A stretch of DNA of 45,000 nt from a virus (IMGVR_UViG_3300028800_000151:1-45000), one strand, 5' to 3'. Positions 1-9,305 are shown, counted from the first letter of the stretch. Program-made: numbers and translations. The notes: a model not told the origin generated them from the sequence alone.

Positions 1-298
1 TATCAAACATCTCGTTTAGTCGAGATACCATATATTGCGGATTCTCGCTATTGTTCTGGTTACTCCAAACATGTACCATAGCATAGTATTTATAGCCGTA
101 GCCGTCGAAAGTATGATCTGTTAATTCATACCCGTCGCCTAACGTGATGTAATCAAATTCGGCGTTTTGTGGTACGTTTTTCCAATCATATACACCTTTA
201 CAGCCTAACGCCGCTAATGTAGCATCTATATTGTTAAAAGGCTTTAATTTTTGAAACATAGCCCTTTGTATTTCCGGTTGCTGCGTGTATGCTGTCAT
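1..298 (-). CDS. Tail completion/terminator-like protein (DUF3168-like), partial
   Basis: This reading frame starts at ATG 298 and runs off the left edge, so only about 99 N-terminal residues are visible. Its start overlaps the stop of the upstream gene as ATGA, as elsewhere in this operon. The visible protein has the sequence VYDWKNVPQNAEFDYITLGD near residue 40 and a later HVWS stretch. That pattern is typical of DUF3168-type tail completion proteins, which cap the tail tube or join it to the head. Position right after the gp10-like gene fits the usual HK97-type order. The family call is by motif memory only. Confidence 0.7.
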   Translation of the reverse strand, partial: MTAYTQQPEIQRAMFQKLKPFNNIDATLAALGCKGVYDWKNVPQNAEFDYITLGDGYELTDHTFDGYGYKYYAMVHVWSNQNNSENPQYMVSRLNEMFD

Positions 299-744
299 CC
301 TGTATAAACACCTTTAAAATCAGACATCAGATTATTAGCGTTACTATCGAAATTCGGCCCTAAATATGGGTGTGGCGCGACATATGTACCGCCGCGCGAC
401 ATATGCCCTAATTCGACGAACCATGCATAACCCTCCGCTTCCATCCCTCCATCGTTGTACTGAGAGGTAGCAAAACTAGACGGGTAACTATACGTCGTGC
501 TAGTTGCGCTTCCATCTCCAAACGTGACGTAGATATATGTTTCCTCTCCGTTTTGCACTACGTCTATATGCCCACTTCCAGCCAATAAGCCGGTATCTAC
601 CAGGGCATCGCCCTGCGCGCCTATGAGCGTAGCACTAGCCGCCGCGCCGAACATTTGTTCAATCGCTTCTATTTGACCGGCTATAGTAGTATCGATAGCG
701 GTCGCCGTCTCTACAAATCCGGTAAATTCTGCTAGTTCGCTCAT
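295..744 (-). CDS. HK97 gp10-like head-tail protein
   Basis: 149 aa. In HK97-type phages the gp10-like protein acts at the head-tail interface or tail completion stage. The C-terminal half contains YAWFVELGHMSRGGTYVAPH followed by PYLGPNF, which matches the family pattern of an aromatic, a valine-glutamate pair, a glycine-rich loop and an aPHPyL-type end. The N-terminus is helical. The gene overlaps the head-tail adaptor upstream by 4 bases and the DUF3168-like gene downstream by 4 bases, so the three are probably translationally coupled. Confidence 0.75.
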   Translation of the reverse strand: MSELAEFTGFVETATAIDTTIAGQIEAIEQMFGAAASATLIGAQGDALVDTGLLAGSGHIDVVQNGEETYIYVTFGDGSATSTTYSYPSSFATSQYNDGGMEAEGYAWFVELGHMSRGGTYVAPHPYLGPNFDSNANNLMSDFKGVYTG

Positions 745-1178
745 AAATGCACTACTACCTCCGCGCCCGCAGCAAATTCGATAATAGACATAATAGCCGT
801 ACTTGCATTATTGTGTAATGTGCCTTGCCCTTGCAATTCTTCAGCCTGGATATTTATAAATTGTTTATATTTATCGTCTGGTATAGGCGTTCTAAATTCA
901 AAGATACGCGTACCGAATAGCGCGCGCATACTTGCATCTATATTTGTCGAAGGTCTATATCTAATCGTGATACTAGTAAAAATAGACGCGCGCTTTTGTT
1001 GCTGGCTAAATACCTCATCGCCCTTTTTAGAGGGTGGCGGGTAGACAATAGCCGCCGGTACTGATTCACATCCTGGTAGAGTTACCCATTTACGAATTGC
1101 GCCGCCGCTACTATTGGGCGTATCTACTGGATACTGAATAGTAATTCTCTCCCTTAAGCTTCCAGCGTCGAAAGTCAT
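741..1178 (-). CDS. Head-tail adaptor / joining protein
   Basis: 145 aa. It opens with MTFDAGSLRERITIQYPVDT, the characteristic N-terminus of phage head-tail joining proteins (SPP1 gp16 / HK97 gp9 type), whose N-terminal region often reads GxLrxrItiq. A QQKRASIFTSITIRYRP strand follows, as in the beta-barrel of the family. Such proteins form a ring below the portal-connector and gate DNA release. It lies between the gp6-like connector and the gp10-like gene, overlapping both by four bases. Confidence 0.8.
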   Translation of the reverse strand: MTFDAGSLRERITIQYPVDTPNSSGGAIRKWVTLPGCESVPAAIVYPPPSKKGDEVFSQQQKRASIFTSITIRYRPSTNIDASMRALFGTRIFEFRTPIPDDKYKQFINIQAEELQGQGTLHNNASTAIMSIIEFAAGAEVVVHL

Positions 1179-1855
1179 AAAGTATAAATCCTTTCGCGTG
1201 CTAGGGATTGAGTAATGCTATCTGGTATCTCTTGCCCTTGCCTATTATCGAAACGCCAGCTTGCTAGTGCTTTAATCGCGTCTGTAACGGTTTCTGGACA
1301 GGTTGACGTACTAACATCACCATAACCAGCCGTATACGTCACACGGAACCTGTTAGCCACTAGAAGCGGTCTAAGCACTATCTGGTTAGGATCTGGATTT
1401 GTATCAAGTAAATAATTAGCGTTGCTTCCAGCGTCCAGGGCTGGTAACGTAGTCCATTGCATAGTAGCGGCTGGCTGCCCGTCGAATGGCGTTAACTGGT
1501 ATTCGACGGTAGAAACCGCTATAACAGGGCTAAATGGAAGCGCGAAAGAAGGGCCGTAAAAACCGAAGGGTACGGTAGTAATTCTTTCGTTCAACCGGTA
1601 AGGGTCAAAATCGCCGCCGATAGGGCCGCTTAATTCTCCCTCCGGTATTCTAGGAGGCTCTATCGTGCATTGTATTGTTTGTGGGCATAATGCCCGCTTT
1701 GTAATCTTTTCAGCATAACGGCGCGCGTAACTAATTAATGACGATATAAATGTATCTGAATCGCTGTAATCAACATTTAGATACAATTTCATATCTGTTA
1801 ATGAAACCGGTTCTACCGTAGGCGCGGTTAAAATCTTATAAGACAAAGCGGGCAT
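1175..1855 (-). CDS. Head-tail connector (HK97 gp6-like)
   Basis: 226 aa. The segment VSLTDMKLYLNVDYSDSDTF, followed by ISSLISYARRYAEKITKRAL, is the classic N-terminal helix pair of gp6-like connector proteins (leu-alignment followed by a long helix with Y..xAE..t.R.L). These proteins form the ring that docks on the portal. The protein is longer than the roughly 100-residue HK97 gp6, with an extra central beta-rich region and a C-terminal helix (ETVTDAIKALASWRFDNRQG) seen in larger relatives. The start codon is ATG 1855, 20 bases after the preceding gene's stop. Confidence 0.8.
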   Translation of the reverse strand: MPALSYKILTAPTVEPVSLTDMKLYLNVDYSDSDTFISSLISYARRYAEKITKRALCPQTIQCTIEPPRIPEGELSGPIGGDFDPYRLNERITTVPFGFYGPSFALPFSPVIAVSTVEYQLTPFDGQPAATMQWTTLPALDAGSNANYLLDTNPDPNQIVLRPLLVANRFRVTYTAGYGDVSTSTCPETVTDAIKALASWRFDNRQGQEIPDSITQSLARERIYTL

Positions 1856-1875
1856 TATTTCACACCTTCCAGGGC

Positions 1876-2298
1876 TTACACGCTAGGGAGATAGCCCAAT
1901 CCTTCCAGCATAGCAATAGCTGTAATGAAACCGCCGGTAGTGATAGTAGCGCCGGAGACTACCAGCCGTACGTAACGGCTTGCGCCCGCCGCGTTGCCAA
2001 GATAGCCGAGCTTTGTAGTCGCGCCGACTGCCGTGCCACTGGTAAACGATGCAACGCTCGGCCCTTGTACATAGGTCGCCGGTACATCTGTCCAGGTAGA
2101 GTTATCCGGTGAATCTTGCAATTTAAATGTGTATGTGCCATCGGTTACGACGCCCGCAATAGCTGTAAAAACCAGCCGATTAGCGCCGTTGTTGATGCTC
2201 ATAAGATCGACTGCCGCGCCGTTTGTAGTCGCCGCCGTGATTTTAGCCGCCGGAGCCAGGGCATTAACAAATGAGACTTTGTTATATACGTCAAGCAT
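1876..2298 (-). CDS. Probable capsid decoration or head-associated protein
   Basis: 140 aa, rich in Ala, Thr, Gly and Val, with alternating hydrophobic strands (NRLVFTAIAGVV, TYTFKLQDS, YVRLVVSGATI) suggesting a beta-sandwich. No catalytic motif, no signal peptide. It sits directly downstream of the major capsid gene, the usual place for a decoration protein, and the sequence DSPDNSTWTDVPA resembles beta-rich phage surface proteins. The function is inferred from position and composition. Start at ATG 2298 follows a weak GGAAAAAG site. Confidence 0.6.
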   Translation of the reverse strand: MLDVYNKVSFVNALAPAAKITAATTNGAAVDLMSINNGANRLVFTAIAGVVTDGTYTFKLQDSPDNSTWTDVPATYVQGPSVASFTSGTAVGATTKLGYLGNAAGASRYVRLVVSGATITTGGFITAIAMLEGLGYLPSV

Positions 2299-2378
2299 GT
2301 TGCTTTTTCCTTTTATTAAATCGTTTGCTTTTTAATAAGCTAGCTACTTGTTTAGATAAGTAGCTAGCTTATCCAGGG

Positions 2379-3626
2379 CTAGCTATGCGCCTGTAAAACT
2401 TTGATAGCCTCCGTTACTTTTGTAGTACCACCAAAGCGGTAATAACCAAAGTAACCGACGGCGTTCTGATCGGCGTAACGCTCGTTAAGTACCTGCATAC
2501 TCACTTGTTTACGTACTACGCCCTGATAACCCTTTTTAAAATCACCAATAGCGGCGACGAATGCGGAAGCGGCTAGCTGCGGCATATCGGGCGCGATAAT
2601 CCATGGACGCCCAAAAATTGTATTTGGAAGAGTGCCACCAAAAGGAATCCACAACGGTCGGCCCTGGCTATCGGTTAGCGCCTGGATAGCGCCGAGTGTC
2701 TCGTTTGTCCATACCCATGTGGCGTTGTCCATGTACGCCGGTTTAAGGGAGGTTTTAACCTTTACTAAAGAAGCGTAGTCGATAGCGGCTGTGGCGGCTG
2801 TAACGGTCGCGCCGCTTGTGATACTGGTATCTTTCAGGAAACCGAAGGCTTGCGAACTTCCAGAGCCTAGCCCATTTATGAATTCGTTACCTTGCAACTT
2901 TGCGAACTGTTCAGCGAACTCAGCCATAATAAAAGCGCCGAGGTCTAATTCCGAATCGTCCAGGTCGGTTCTAGAAATGAGCGTGAAAGCGTATGCCTCG
3001 TAGGGGAAATTTTGCATAAGCCCAAAGCGCGGATTCTGTGTTTCTGTTCTGGTAGCCTGTTCAGCGACACGTACGGCTGACGCCGTTTGTGTGCGTTTAG
3101 GTGTCATAATCCATGGCTTGCTGGTAACGCGCATATCCACAATAGATGACATTGGAGAGATAAGAACAACGTTCTTAAGCAAGTCGTCGACATATTCCGG
3201 TACTGTGAGGAAACCGCCGGTAGTCATATCTGCGGCGTATAGAGCTTTTGTTTCCACTCCTGCGTCAGCGTCCCATTTGATATGTTTACGCTGTTCATCC
3301 TTTAGACCGTTAATAGTACCGGTCGCCAGCATACGATTGAATGCTGCTTTTCTTTCCAGGGCAAGAGCTTCCTTTTTAGATTCAGGGCTATCATAGCCGC
3401 GCGGCTGGCTGAGTGCGATTTTCAGGGCTTTAATCTCGTTGGCTTGCTCATTTACCGCCGTCTGTAGACGGTCGATAATTTGCTTAGACTCTCCTGAGAT
3501 GGGCGCGTCCTTAAGGGCCGTAACCTGTGTACGAACGTCGCCGAGTTCCTCGTTTAGATATTCCTGGAAGAGATGAAAGGTATTACCCGCCTTCGCTTCT
3601 AGTTTTCTCTCTGCTTCTGTTGTCAT
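2379..3626 (-). CDS. Major capsid protein, HK97 fold
   Basis: 415 aa. Residues 1-100 are charged and predicted coiled coil, like the delta (scaffolding) domain removed by the prohead protease in HK97-type phages. The shell domain begins around residue 125 with ALYAADMTTGGFLTVPEYVD, followed by an E-loop-like region (VRVAEQATRTETQNPRF), FTLISRTDLDDSELDL, and AEQFAKLQGNEFINGLGSGS, all typical of this family. The C-terminus includes GYFGYYRFGG. Protease gene directly upstream, decoration-like gene downstream. Length is normal for a capsid with fused scaffold. Confidence 0.93.
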   Translation of the reverse strand: MTTEAERKLEAKAGNTFHLFQEYLNEELGDVRTQVTALKDAPISGESKQIIDRLQTAVNEQANEIKALKIALSQPRGYDSPESKKEALALERKAAFNRMLATGTINGLKDEQRKHIKWDADAGVETKALYAADMTTGGFLTVPEYVDDLLKNVVLISPMSSIVDMRVTSKPWIMTPKRTQTASAVRVAEQATRTETQNPRFGLMQNFPYEAYAFTLISRTDLDDSELDLGAFIMAEFAEQFAKLQGNEFINGLGSGSSQAFGFLKDTSITSGATVTAATAAIDYASLVKVKTSLKPAYMDNATWVWTNETLGAIQALTDSQGRPLWIPFGGTLPNTIFGRPWIIAPDMPQLAASAFVAAIGDFKKGYQGVVRKQVSMQVLNERYADQNAVGYFGYYRFGGTTKVTEAIKVLQAHS

Positions 3627-3658
3627 GTCTTTATCATGTCCTTATAAGTTAGGATATT

Positions 3659-4795
3659 TTACGATTTATTTTTGCTGGCTTCCAGTAAAAAGGCTTCCAG
3701 TAACTTTAAATCTTTATCTACCTCGCTAGTGTCCGTAGACGGCTGCGCGTCGGCTTCCAGTGTTTTAATAGACGGCTGGACAGAAGAAGTTTTATCGTTA
3801 GCATAAGCAGGGCCGCCAGTGATGTAATGGGTAATGTCGCTGGCTACTGTTGAAAGCATATCTTTCGCTTGCATAAGCGTGTTAACATGCCCTGATAACC
3901 GGTCGGCGCTATCCTTTGAGACGGTCGCGCCTATCTTGCTATCCAGACTTCCAGCCCTGGACATATACCCATAAGCAGAACTGGAATTACTGTTATCACT
4001 TAAGTATTCAGTTACGCCGAGGCTTACTCCCTCTTGTACGTAGGCTTCCAGGGCTTCTATGAAACCGCCAGGGCCGTTAAGAATAGTAGTAAGCGTATCT
4101 GATTGAGGCTCGTCGCCTATCGTGAAGATAGACATAATAGCCGCGCTTAAGGCTTGCGTTAAGTTGCGGTAATCGCTGTATAACCAATCCTCTATACATT
4201 GGGCGCGGTATAGCTGGCTAAAGTCTTTTTTCTCAGTATTATTAGTTGGCATTTTATTATTAGCCGCCTTAACGCTGGATACTTGCGCTAAATCATTAGC
4301 AGCAAAATTCATAGTAACGGCGCTACCTTCGAATAACTGTATTTCTGTTAAATCGCGTACGCCGGTATTGTCGTATGCTTTTTGTAGTGCTTTATAGCCG
4401 ATTGAAAGTTCGTCTATATAGCCCTGGTCAAATCCGCTAAAAACTGACATTGCAAGAGGGTTACGCGGGATTCCTTGCTCATTGCAAGAGATATCTAATT
4501 GCGCCGTAACAAGTAAACCGTACTTATCCTCTATTGCGTCAATAAAGCCGCCGATGGGCTTTTCTGCATCATGCATCCAAAGAAGCGGAAACAAGAATTT
4601 ACGCCCTTGTTTACTTTTTCGCTGGATAGCGTCGGCTATAGTCTTTTTATAAGCGCCAGGGCGTACGCGGTCGTTTGTACTGTCAATGTTGTTAAAGACG
4701 CTTAAGTATCCTTTTATGATACCTTGCGTTTTATCAACTACTTTCCATTGCATATCCAGCCCTGGAATAGCCGCTTTTTTCTGTTCTATTTTCAT
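3659..4795 (-). CDS. Prohead maturation serine protease
   Basis: 378 aa. The N-terminal 170 residues carry the S78-type prohead protease pattern: GYLSVFNNIDSTNDRVRPGA near residue 30, catalytic His in LLWMHDAEKPIGGF (about H75), catalytic Ser in DELSIGYKA (about S131), and an acidic residue in the LFEGSAVTMNF strand. It should cleave the capsid scaffold domain during head maturation. The second half (residues 180-378) is a long extension with GYMSRAGSLDSKIG and a glutamate/threonine-rich end, which may be an internal scaffold-like part. Located between portal and capsid genes, as expected. Confidence 0.9.
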   Translation of the reverse strand: MKIEQKKAAIPGLDMQWKVVDKTQGIIKGYLSVFNNIDSTNDRVRPGAYKKTIADAIQRKSKQGRKFLFPLLWMHDAEKPIGGFIDAIEDKYGLLVTAQLDISCNEQGIPRNPLAMSVFSGFDQGYIDELSIGYKALQKAYDNTGVRDLTEIQLFEGSAVTMNFAANDLAQVSSVKAANNKMPTNNTEKKDFSQLYRAQCIEDWLYSDYRNLTQALSAAIMSIFTIGDEPQSDTLTTILNGPGGFIEALEAYVQEGVSLGVTEYLSDNSNSSSAYGYMSRAGSLDSKIGATVSKDSADRLSGHVNTLMQAKDMLSTVASDITHYITGGPAYANDKTSSVQPSIKTLEADAQPSTDTSEVDKDLKLLEAFLLEASKNKS

Positions 4796-4816
4796 TATAC
4801 CATTGTCCTGTTGTCC

Positions 4817-6727
4817 TTACAAGTACCTGTTAATAAATTGCCGATATGAATCGGCTTCAATAGTTATTTCTTGTATAGAATATTGCCCTTTAACAGCCGG
4901 AGCGGTTTCTCCTGGCTGGCTTCCCTGGTAGGATCGGTTACTCTCCTGGCTGGAAGCGTCGACTGGCGCGGCTGGCTGAGTGTCGTATTTAATCTCTTCA
5001 TTCGCTGGATAAGTAAAGATACTTGCATACATAACTCCATTCATAAAAAACTTTTCGCCTATAGTTGCTTGTTTTACGCTACAATCGCAATTAGGATGAG
5101 CGGTCGGCAGTATGTGTCCAGACGGGAAAGAATCGCCGAGCTTTACAGTTATGCCGTCATTCTGAATACATAAATCACAACTATGTTTAGAACATATCCA
5201 GGTGATAAATTCTACTCCCTTAGATTCTAAAGCTTGTAACTGTTTTTGTAAATCGTCGGGCTGGTAGATACCATGTTTATCATAGTACTTTTTACCGGCG
5301 GCTGGCTGTTTGCTTCCAGGCGCGGGTAACTGTAACGGCGGCTTTTTTGTGGGCGCGGGTATTGTAGCGGGCTGGCTTCCATCTGGAAGCGGCTGCCCTT
5401 CTGGTATCGCTGAAGGTGCGACCATAGGCTGAGTAATGGATTGGTCGGCGTACACTTCCAGGCTATCGACTGATACCAGGATAGAGCCTATACGGTATAT
5501 TTCTCCATTAGGATCTTTTTTCTTGCCTATGATATCCCTGTATTCGTTTAAGGTTATGCCGCCAGCCAGCCAGTCGGCGCGCGCCGTGTCGTGCTCACTC
5601 TTTTTTTGATCGGCGTATAGGGCTTGTAGGGCTTCTATATCCTCTTTATCATAGGTAAAGAAAGCTTGACTACCTCTTAAATCTGGATACATAGGCACTA
5701 GCCAGCTATTCAAGAAATCCGCTATCCTGTCCAGTTTAGGCAAAACGTTCTCAAGATAAAGGGCTTGACGTGCCTCTGCTACATTGGCAAAAGTTTTACC
5801 AGCCGCGTCTCCGATAAGCTCCGGCGCTACGTCGAATATAGCCGCTATTCCTCTTGTGTTGTTTTCATATGACCTTAGAAAATCCATCTCCATAGGGGTA
5901 AGGCTCATATTTTGCCAAGTTAAATCAGCTTCCAGTACTAAGGGCATACCAGCGTTACGTTTACCGGAATATTTGCGCCGCAGTTCGTCTTTAATCTGGC
6001 TTCTTTGTTCTACAGTCAAGTAATTCTTAGACATAAAGACGGAGGCCGGTCGCCCTGCGTTTTGCATAAGCGCCGTATTCCATCCTAATGTTTCGTTTTG
6101 TTGATCGCTAAGATAAGAAGCCACTTCGACAAAGGATAAACCGTATATATCATCATCATAAGCTGGAAATTTTAAATGTAGCGTATCTTCTAAAGAGAGG
6201 ATTTGAGGATTATTCGTTTCATACCCGTATACATAATCTTCTATCACTCCATTACCGGCGACCGCTTTCATTCTATCCGGTCGCATAGGCCACAATGCGA
6301 GAGGTGGCGCGCCTGGATTTGGGCGATAAGCCCATATGTAACTATTACCGCTCATATGCCAAAAGCCCATTACTTGCTCTATAAAGGAACCGCTTCCAGG
6401 CATACGCGGATTAGGTTTACGCCATAGGTCTAAGAGGTCGTGTTTATCTATGGTAGTCTTAAGCGTCCTATCTGTATACAGCTTCCAGTTAATACCAGAG
6501 GCTGCGCCCGTGATTTTATTAATACAGGCGAATACCGTCGGATTCTTTCGATAGCCATTTCTGATAAATGACCTGTAATCTTTATCTGTCCAGATAGGAT
6601 TACCAGGGCTATAGAATTGCATAGAACCTTTAAAATTAGGATCTATATCCTGACTTCCAGAACTGGCTGCCCTGGTTAACGTTCGCTTGACGCCCGCGCC
6701 GATGCTACTCCATACGCCCATAAACAA
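4817..6727 (-). CDS. Portal protein fused to a MuF-like domain
   Basis: 636 aa. Residues 1-430 look like an HK97-family portal: NPTVFACINKITGAASGINW, LWRKPNPRMPG, a WHMSGNSYIWAYRPNPGAP strand, and FLRSYENNTRGIAAIFDVAP before the wing/clip region. A proline-rich linker (about 440-490) leads to a C-terminal region with WICSKHSCDLCIQNDG and PTAHPNCDCSV; this His-Pro-Asn-Cys pattern is typical of MuF-type minor head proteins, with cysteines placed to bind metal. In most phages these are two adjacent genes, so this is a fusion. It forms the dodecameric DNA entry ring and probably carries minor head protein function into the capsid. Confidence 0.88.
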   Translation of the reverse strand: MFMGVWSSIGAGVKRTLTRAASSGSQDIDPNFKGSMQFYSPGNPIWTDKDYRSFIRNGYRKNPTVFACINKITGAASGINWKLYTDRTLKTTIDKHDLLDLWRKPNPRMPGSGSFIEQVMGFWHMSGNSYIWAYRPNPGAPPLALWPMRPDRMKAVAGNGVIEDYVYGYETNNPQILSLEDTLHLKFPAYDDDIYGLSFVEVASYLSDQQNETLGWNTALMQNAGRPASVFMSKNYLTVEQRSQIKDELRRKYSGKRNAGMPLVLEADLTWQNMSLTPMEMDFLRSYENNTRGIAAIFDVAPELIGDAAGKTFANVAEARQALYLENVLPKLDRIADFLNSWLVPMYPDLRGSQAFFTYDKEDIEALQALYADQKKSEHDTARADWLAGGITLNEYRDIIGKKKDPNGEIYRIGSILVSVDSLEVYADQSITQPMVAPSAIPEGQPLPDGSQPATIPAPTKKPPLQLPAPGSKQPAAGKKYYDKHGIYQPDDLQKQLQALESKGVEFITWICSKHSCDLCIQNDGITVKLGDSFPSGHILPTAHPNCDCSVKQATIGEKFFMNGVMYASIFTYPANEEIKYDTQPAAPVDASSQESNRSYQGSQPGETAPAVKGQYSIQEITIEADSYRQFINRYL

Positions 6728-6745
6728 TACCTCTTTTATTTTAAT

Positions 6746-8821
6746 TTAGCCCTGGCTGGCTTCCATATAAGCCAGACGGGCCGCTATGATATCTATATAC
6801 TCTTTTTCGCGTTCAATAAGAATATAATTAAAACCGTTTTGAATACATGCTAACCCTGTTGTACCGCTACCTCCAAACATATCTAGTACAGTACCGCCAG
6901 CCGGTGTAATCATCTTAATAAGGTAAGACATAAGCGCTATACTCTTAACTGTAGGGTGATTATTTTTCTTAGCACTAGGTACGTACTCGAATTCTTCTAT
7001 AGCGCCGGTTTCTACATTTGTACGCCGTATAAGCTTGCTAGTATTTTTATCAAATCCTTGTTTTTCTTCCAGGTCGCCGCAGCCCATATTACGTTCTTTC
7101 ACGCTCGGCTTTGCACAATAATAGAAGTTCTGGAAGTAGCGCGCCGCGCCGCCTTTATCGGTCGGCCCTGTTGTCTCAAATTCTGGATTGTCGATCCCAT
7201 AACCTTGTTTACCCGCGCTATTGTGCCTTACATGCCCGCCTGACTGAGTTACGCCGCTTTGCTGGTTTACCTGGAAGATAGGGCATTCTGGTATACATTC
7301 CCACTCTTCAATTAGAGCCTCGGCTATTCGCGCCGGTTCTAAATTCTGGAAGAAGCGCGCCGCGCCGCCGCTATCTCCATACGAATTATCTGGCGTCCTT
7401 TCACCTGGAAGCCCGCGCCCATATATCGCATTATTAGCAAACATTCTATTATCTGATGTTTCGCTTTTATGCCCTTGTGATAAGCCAGACTGTTTATTTA
7501 GTTCCTGGATAGGACAATCATCAGAACATTCGTACTCGCCGAACGTCTGGAAGTATCTGGACGCGCCGCCGCTACTGGCTGGATATTCGCTTTCTTTCGC
7601 GCGTTCAAAGTTAAAGACGCTTCCAGGCGCAGCCTCGCCGACCGTATGTTTTCGCGCGCCGCTTGTAAGGTTTCCAGACTGTGAATTTAGTTCCTGGACA
7701 GGGCAGCCGTCTATGCATTCCCAATCCTCTACAGTCTCTTTACCGTTGTCTTGTGTATGTGATATTAAAGACCGCTCGTTATAATGTCCGTACGTGTATT
7801 TTGTAGAGTTACTGGCGCTATCCGCTTTCTTACCGTTTCCTGGTATCTCCTTAAGCCCGCGCGGTTTACAGAATATGGAGTGTGATAATAGGATATTCGA
7901 AGGCCATCGCCCGCCGGTATTATTCGCGCCGCTTCCAGTAGAACGGGCCGCGCTAAAGCTTGCGCCATAACCAGTAGAATCGCCTATCTTATCTTTCGGT
8001 TTTACTTCCAGCGTCTTAACGCGGCTTGCATCTATGTTTATTGCGCCCGTCCCATAAGTGATAACATTTTCTGCTATCGTCTTCTCTCCTAATGGCGCGC
8101 GTACTAACCACCATGTTTCATGCGCCGGTTTTAGTCCAGTTCCGTAACCGGCGTACTCTTGCGCTTCCAGGCTGGCAGGCTCTGTAATGGGCGCGTCGTA
8201 ATATTGGATAGGGGCGCTACTTGCGCCGGTTACGAACTTGCCTTGCCCGTGCATAATGCCAGCCGCTTTATCCGCAGCGACATTGCGCCGTATGTCCTTA
8301 ACGTGTTGATAGCCTACAACTTTACGCTCCGCGCCCTTAAGTTTATCGATAGCCTTAGATATGTTGTGAGACTTCGGCATACCAGAACCGAAAATATGAT
8401 TTATGCTATCTCGCACTTCGAAGCCCGCTTCTTCCAGGGCGTACCCTGTCCAATGGCTTGTACGCGGTAAAGACCATACTAAAGCGTGCCCCCCTGGCTT
8501 AAGTACACGCCGAGCTTCTATGAAGATATCACGAATAAACGAGATAAAAGCATCTCTACCAGCCGTACTATGATCTATCTCGTTTATGCCTCCGGCGAAC
8601 CCGTTCGCGTTAGGCGCGTCTTTACGCGATCCCTTTCGGCTTCTAGTGGGAAAGTAGTCAATGATGTTTCCAGCCGAGTCTTTAATTTCTATAAGGCTGG
8701 CTGGATTATCCCAATCTTTACCCATGAAATTTATACCCGCCGGAGGGTCGGTTACTATGCTATCTACGCTGTGAGTAGGAAGCGACTTTAAAACGTCCAG
8801 GGCGTTACCATGTAAAATCAT
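6746..8821 (-). CDS. DNA methyltransferase, beta-class order, with three Cys-rich repeats
   Basis: 691 aa. Motif IV reads TDPPAG (residues 24-29), a DPPA variant of the usual DPPY, followed by INFMGKDWD; the SAM-binding motif lies near the C-terminus (VLDMFGGSGTTGLACI), giving the order IV then I expected for beta-class N4-cytosine or N6-adenine methyltransferases. The middle is expanded by three repeats (about residues 365-565) of the form ECxxxCPxxxLNxQSG...GGAxRxFQ, probably target-recognition material. A YYCAKPSVKERN block, NHPTVKS and a helical end follow. Phage enzymes of this type protect DNA from restriction; the target here is unknown. It overlaps the upstream small gene by ATGA. Confidence 0.9.
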   Translation of the reverse strand: MILHGNALDVLKSLPTHSVDSIVTDPPAGINFMGKDWDNPASLIEIKDSAGNIIDYFPTRSRKGSRKDAPNANGFAGGINEIDHSTAGRDAFISFIRDIFIEARRVLKPGGHALVWSLPRTSHWTGYALEEAGFEVRDSINHIFGSGMPKSHNISKAIDKLKGAERKVVGYQHVKDIRRNVAADKAAGIMHGQGKFVTGASSAPIQYYDAPITEPASLEAQEYAGYGTGLKPAHETWWLVRAPLGEKTIAENVITYGTGAINIDASRVKTLEVKPKDKIGDSTGYGASFSAARSTGSGANNTGGRWPSNILLSHSIFCKPRGLKEIPGNGKKADSASNSTKYTYGHYNERSLISHTQDNGKETVEDWECIDGCPVQELNSQSGNLTSGARKHTVGEAAPGSVFNFERAKESEYPASSGGASRYFQTFGEYECSDDCPIQELNKQSGLSQGHKSETSDNRMFANNAIYGRGLPGERTPDNSYGDSGGAARFFQNLEPARIAEALIEEWECIPECPIFQVNQQSGVTQSGGHVRHNSAGKQGYGIDNPEFETTGPTDKGGAARYFQNFYYCAKPSVKERNMGCGDLEEKQGFDKNTSKLIRRTNVETGAIEEFEYVPSAKKNNHPTVKSIALMSYLIKMITPAGGTVLDMFGGSGTTGLACIQNGFNYILIEREKEYIDIIAARLAYMEASQG

Positions 8822-9042
8822 AGATATGTAAAACCTGCTTTCGCGTCAATCTCAACAATTGAGAAGCTTTTGATATATTCCAGCCCTAACATATAGTTTT
8901 TTAGATTATTGACGCTTAAGAACAATTCGCCGACCGATGGATAGAAGCCGTTTATATATACGCGCCCATCAAAATGTATCATACCTTCGGCGTAACTGTT
9001 AGTATAGTTTTCAGTACTATAAAGCATCAATAAAAGCCTCAC
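8818..9042 (-). CDS. Small conserved-looking phage protein, unknown
   Basis: 74 aa from a GTG at 9042, which overlaps the preceding stop (GTGA) and has a good GGAGG site eight bases upstream. The downstream end overlaps the methyltransferase start. The protein (GMIHFDGRVYINGFYPSVGE) looks like a small alpha/beta domain with no recognisable motif. Tight coupling on both sides suggests a real gene expressed with the late operon. Confidence 0.6.
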   Translation of the reverse strand: MRLLLMLYSTENYTNSYAEGMIHFDGRVYINGFYPSVGELFLSVNNLKNYMLGLEYIKSFSIVEIDAKAGFTYL

Positions 9043-9302
9043 GGTAAAACCTCCATAACCGCCGTCGGGCTGGCTGGCTTCTTCTGGCTGGCTGGCTTAA
9101 TAGTTGCTTGCATAGATACAATGCGTGTTTCCTGGCTGGAAGAAGAAGCCAGGGCCGCGCCGTTACGCGTTACGCGAATAAGGGTTACAATGTTTATCCA
9201 GATATAGAGATACATCCCTATATTCTGGATTAGGCGTTTAAACGCGTTGTCAGCCAGTTTCGACGGCTTAAGCGTGAGGCTAATAGATTGTACTTCAAAC
9301 AT
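9039..9302 (-). CDS. Small protein with one possible membrane segment
   Basis: 87 aa. A central hydrophobic run (NIGMYLYIWINIVTLIRV, about residues 28-45) could cross the membrane; the C-terminal third is a Ser/Ala/Pro/Lys tail (PASQKKPASPTAV) of the linker type repeated across this window. Unknown function. It starts at ATG 9302, three bases after the upstream stop. Confidence 0.5.
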   Translation of the reverse strand: MFEVQSISLTLKPSKLADNAFKRLIQNIGMYLYIWINIVTLIRVTRNGAALASSSSQETRIVSMQATIKPASQKKPASPTAVMEVLP

Positions 9303-9305
9303 CGC

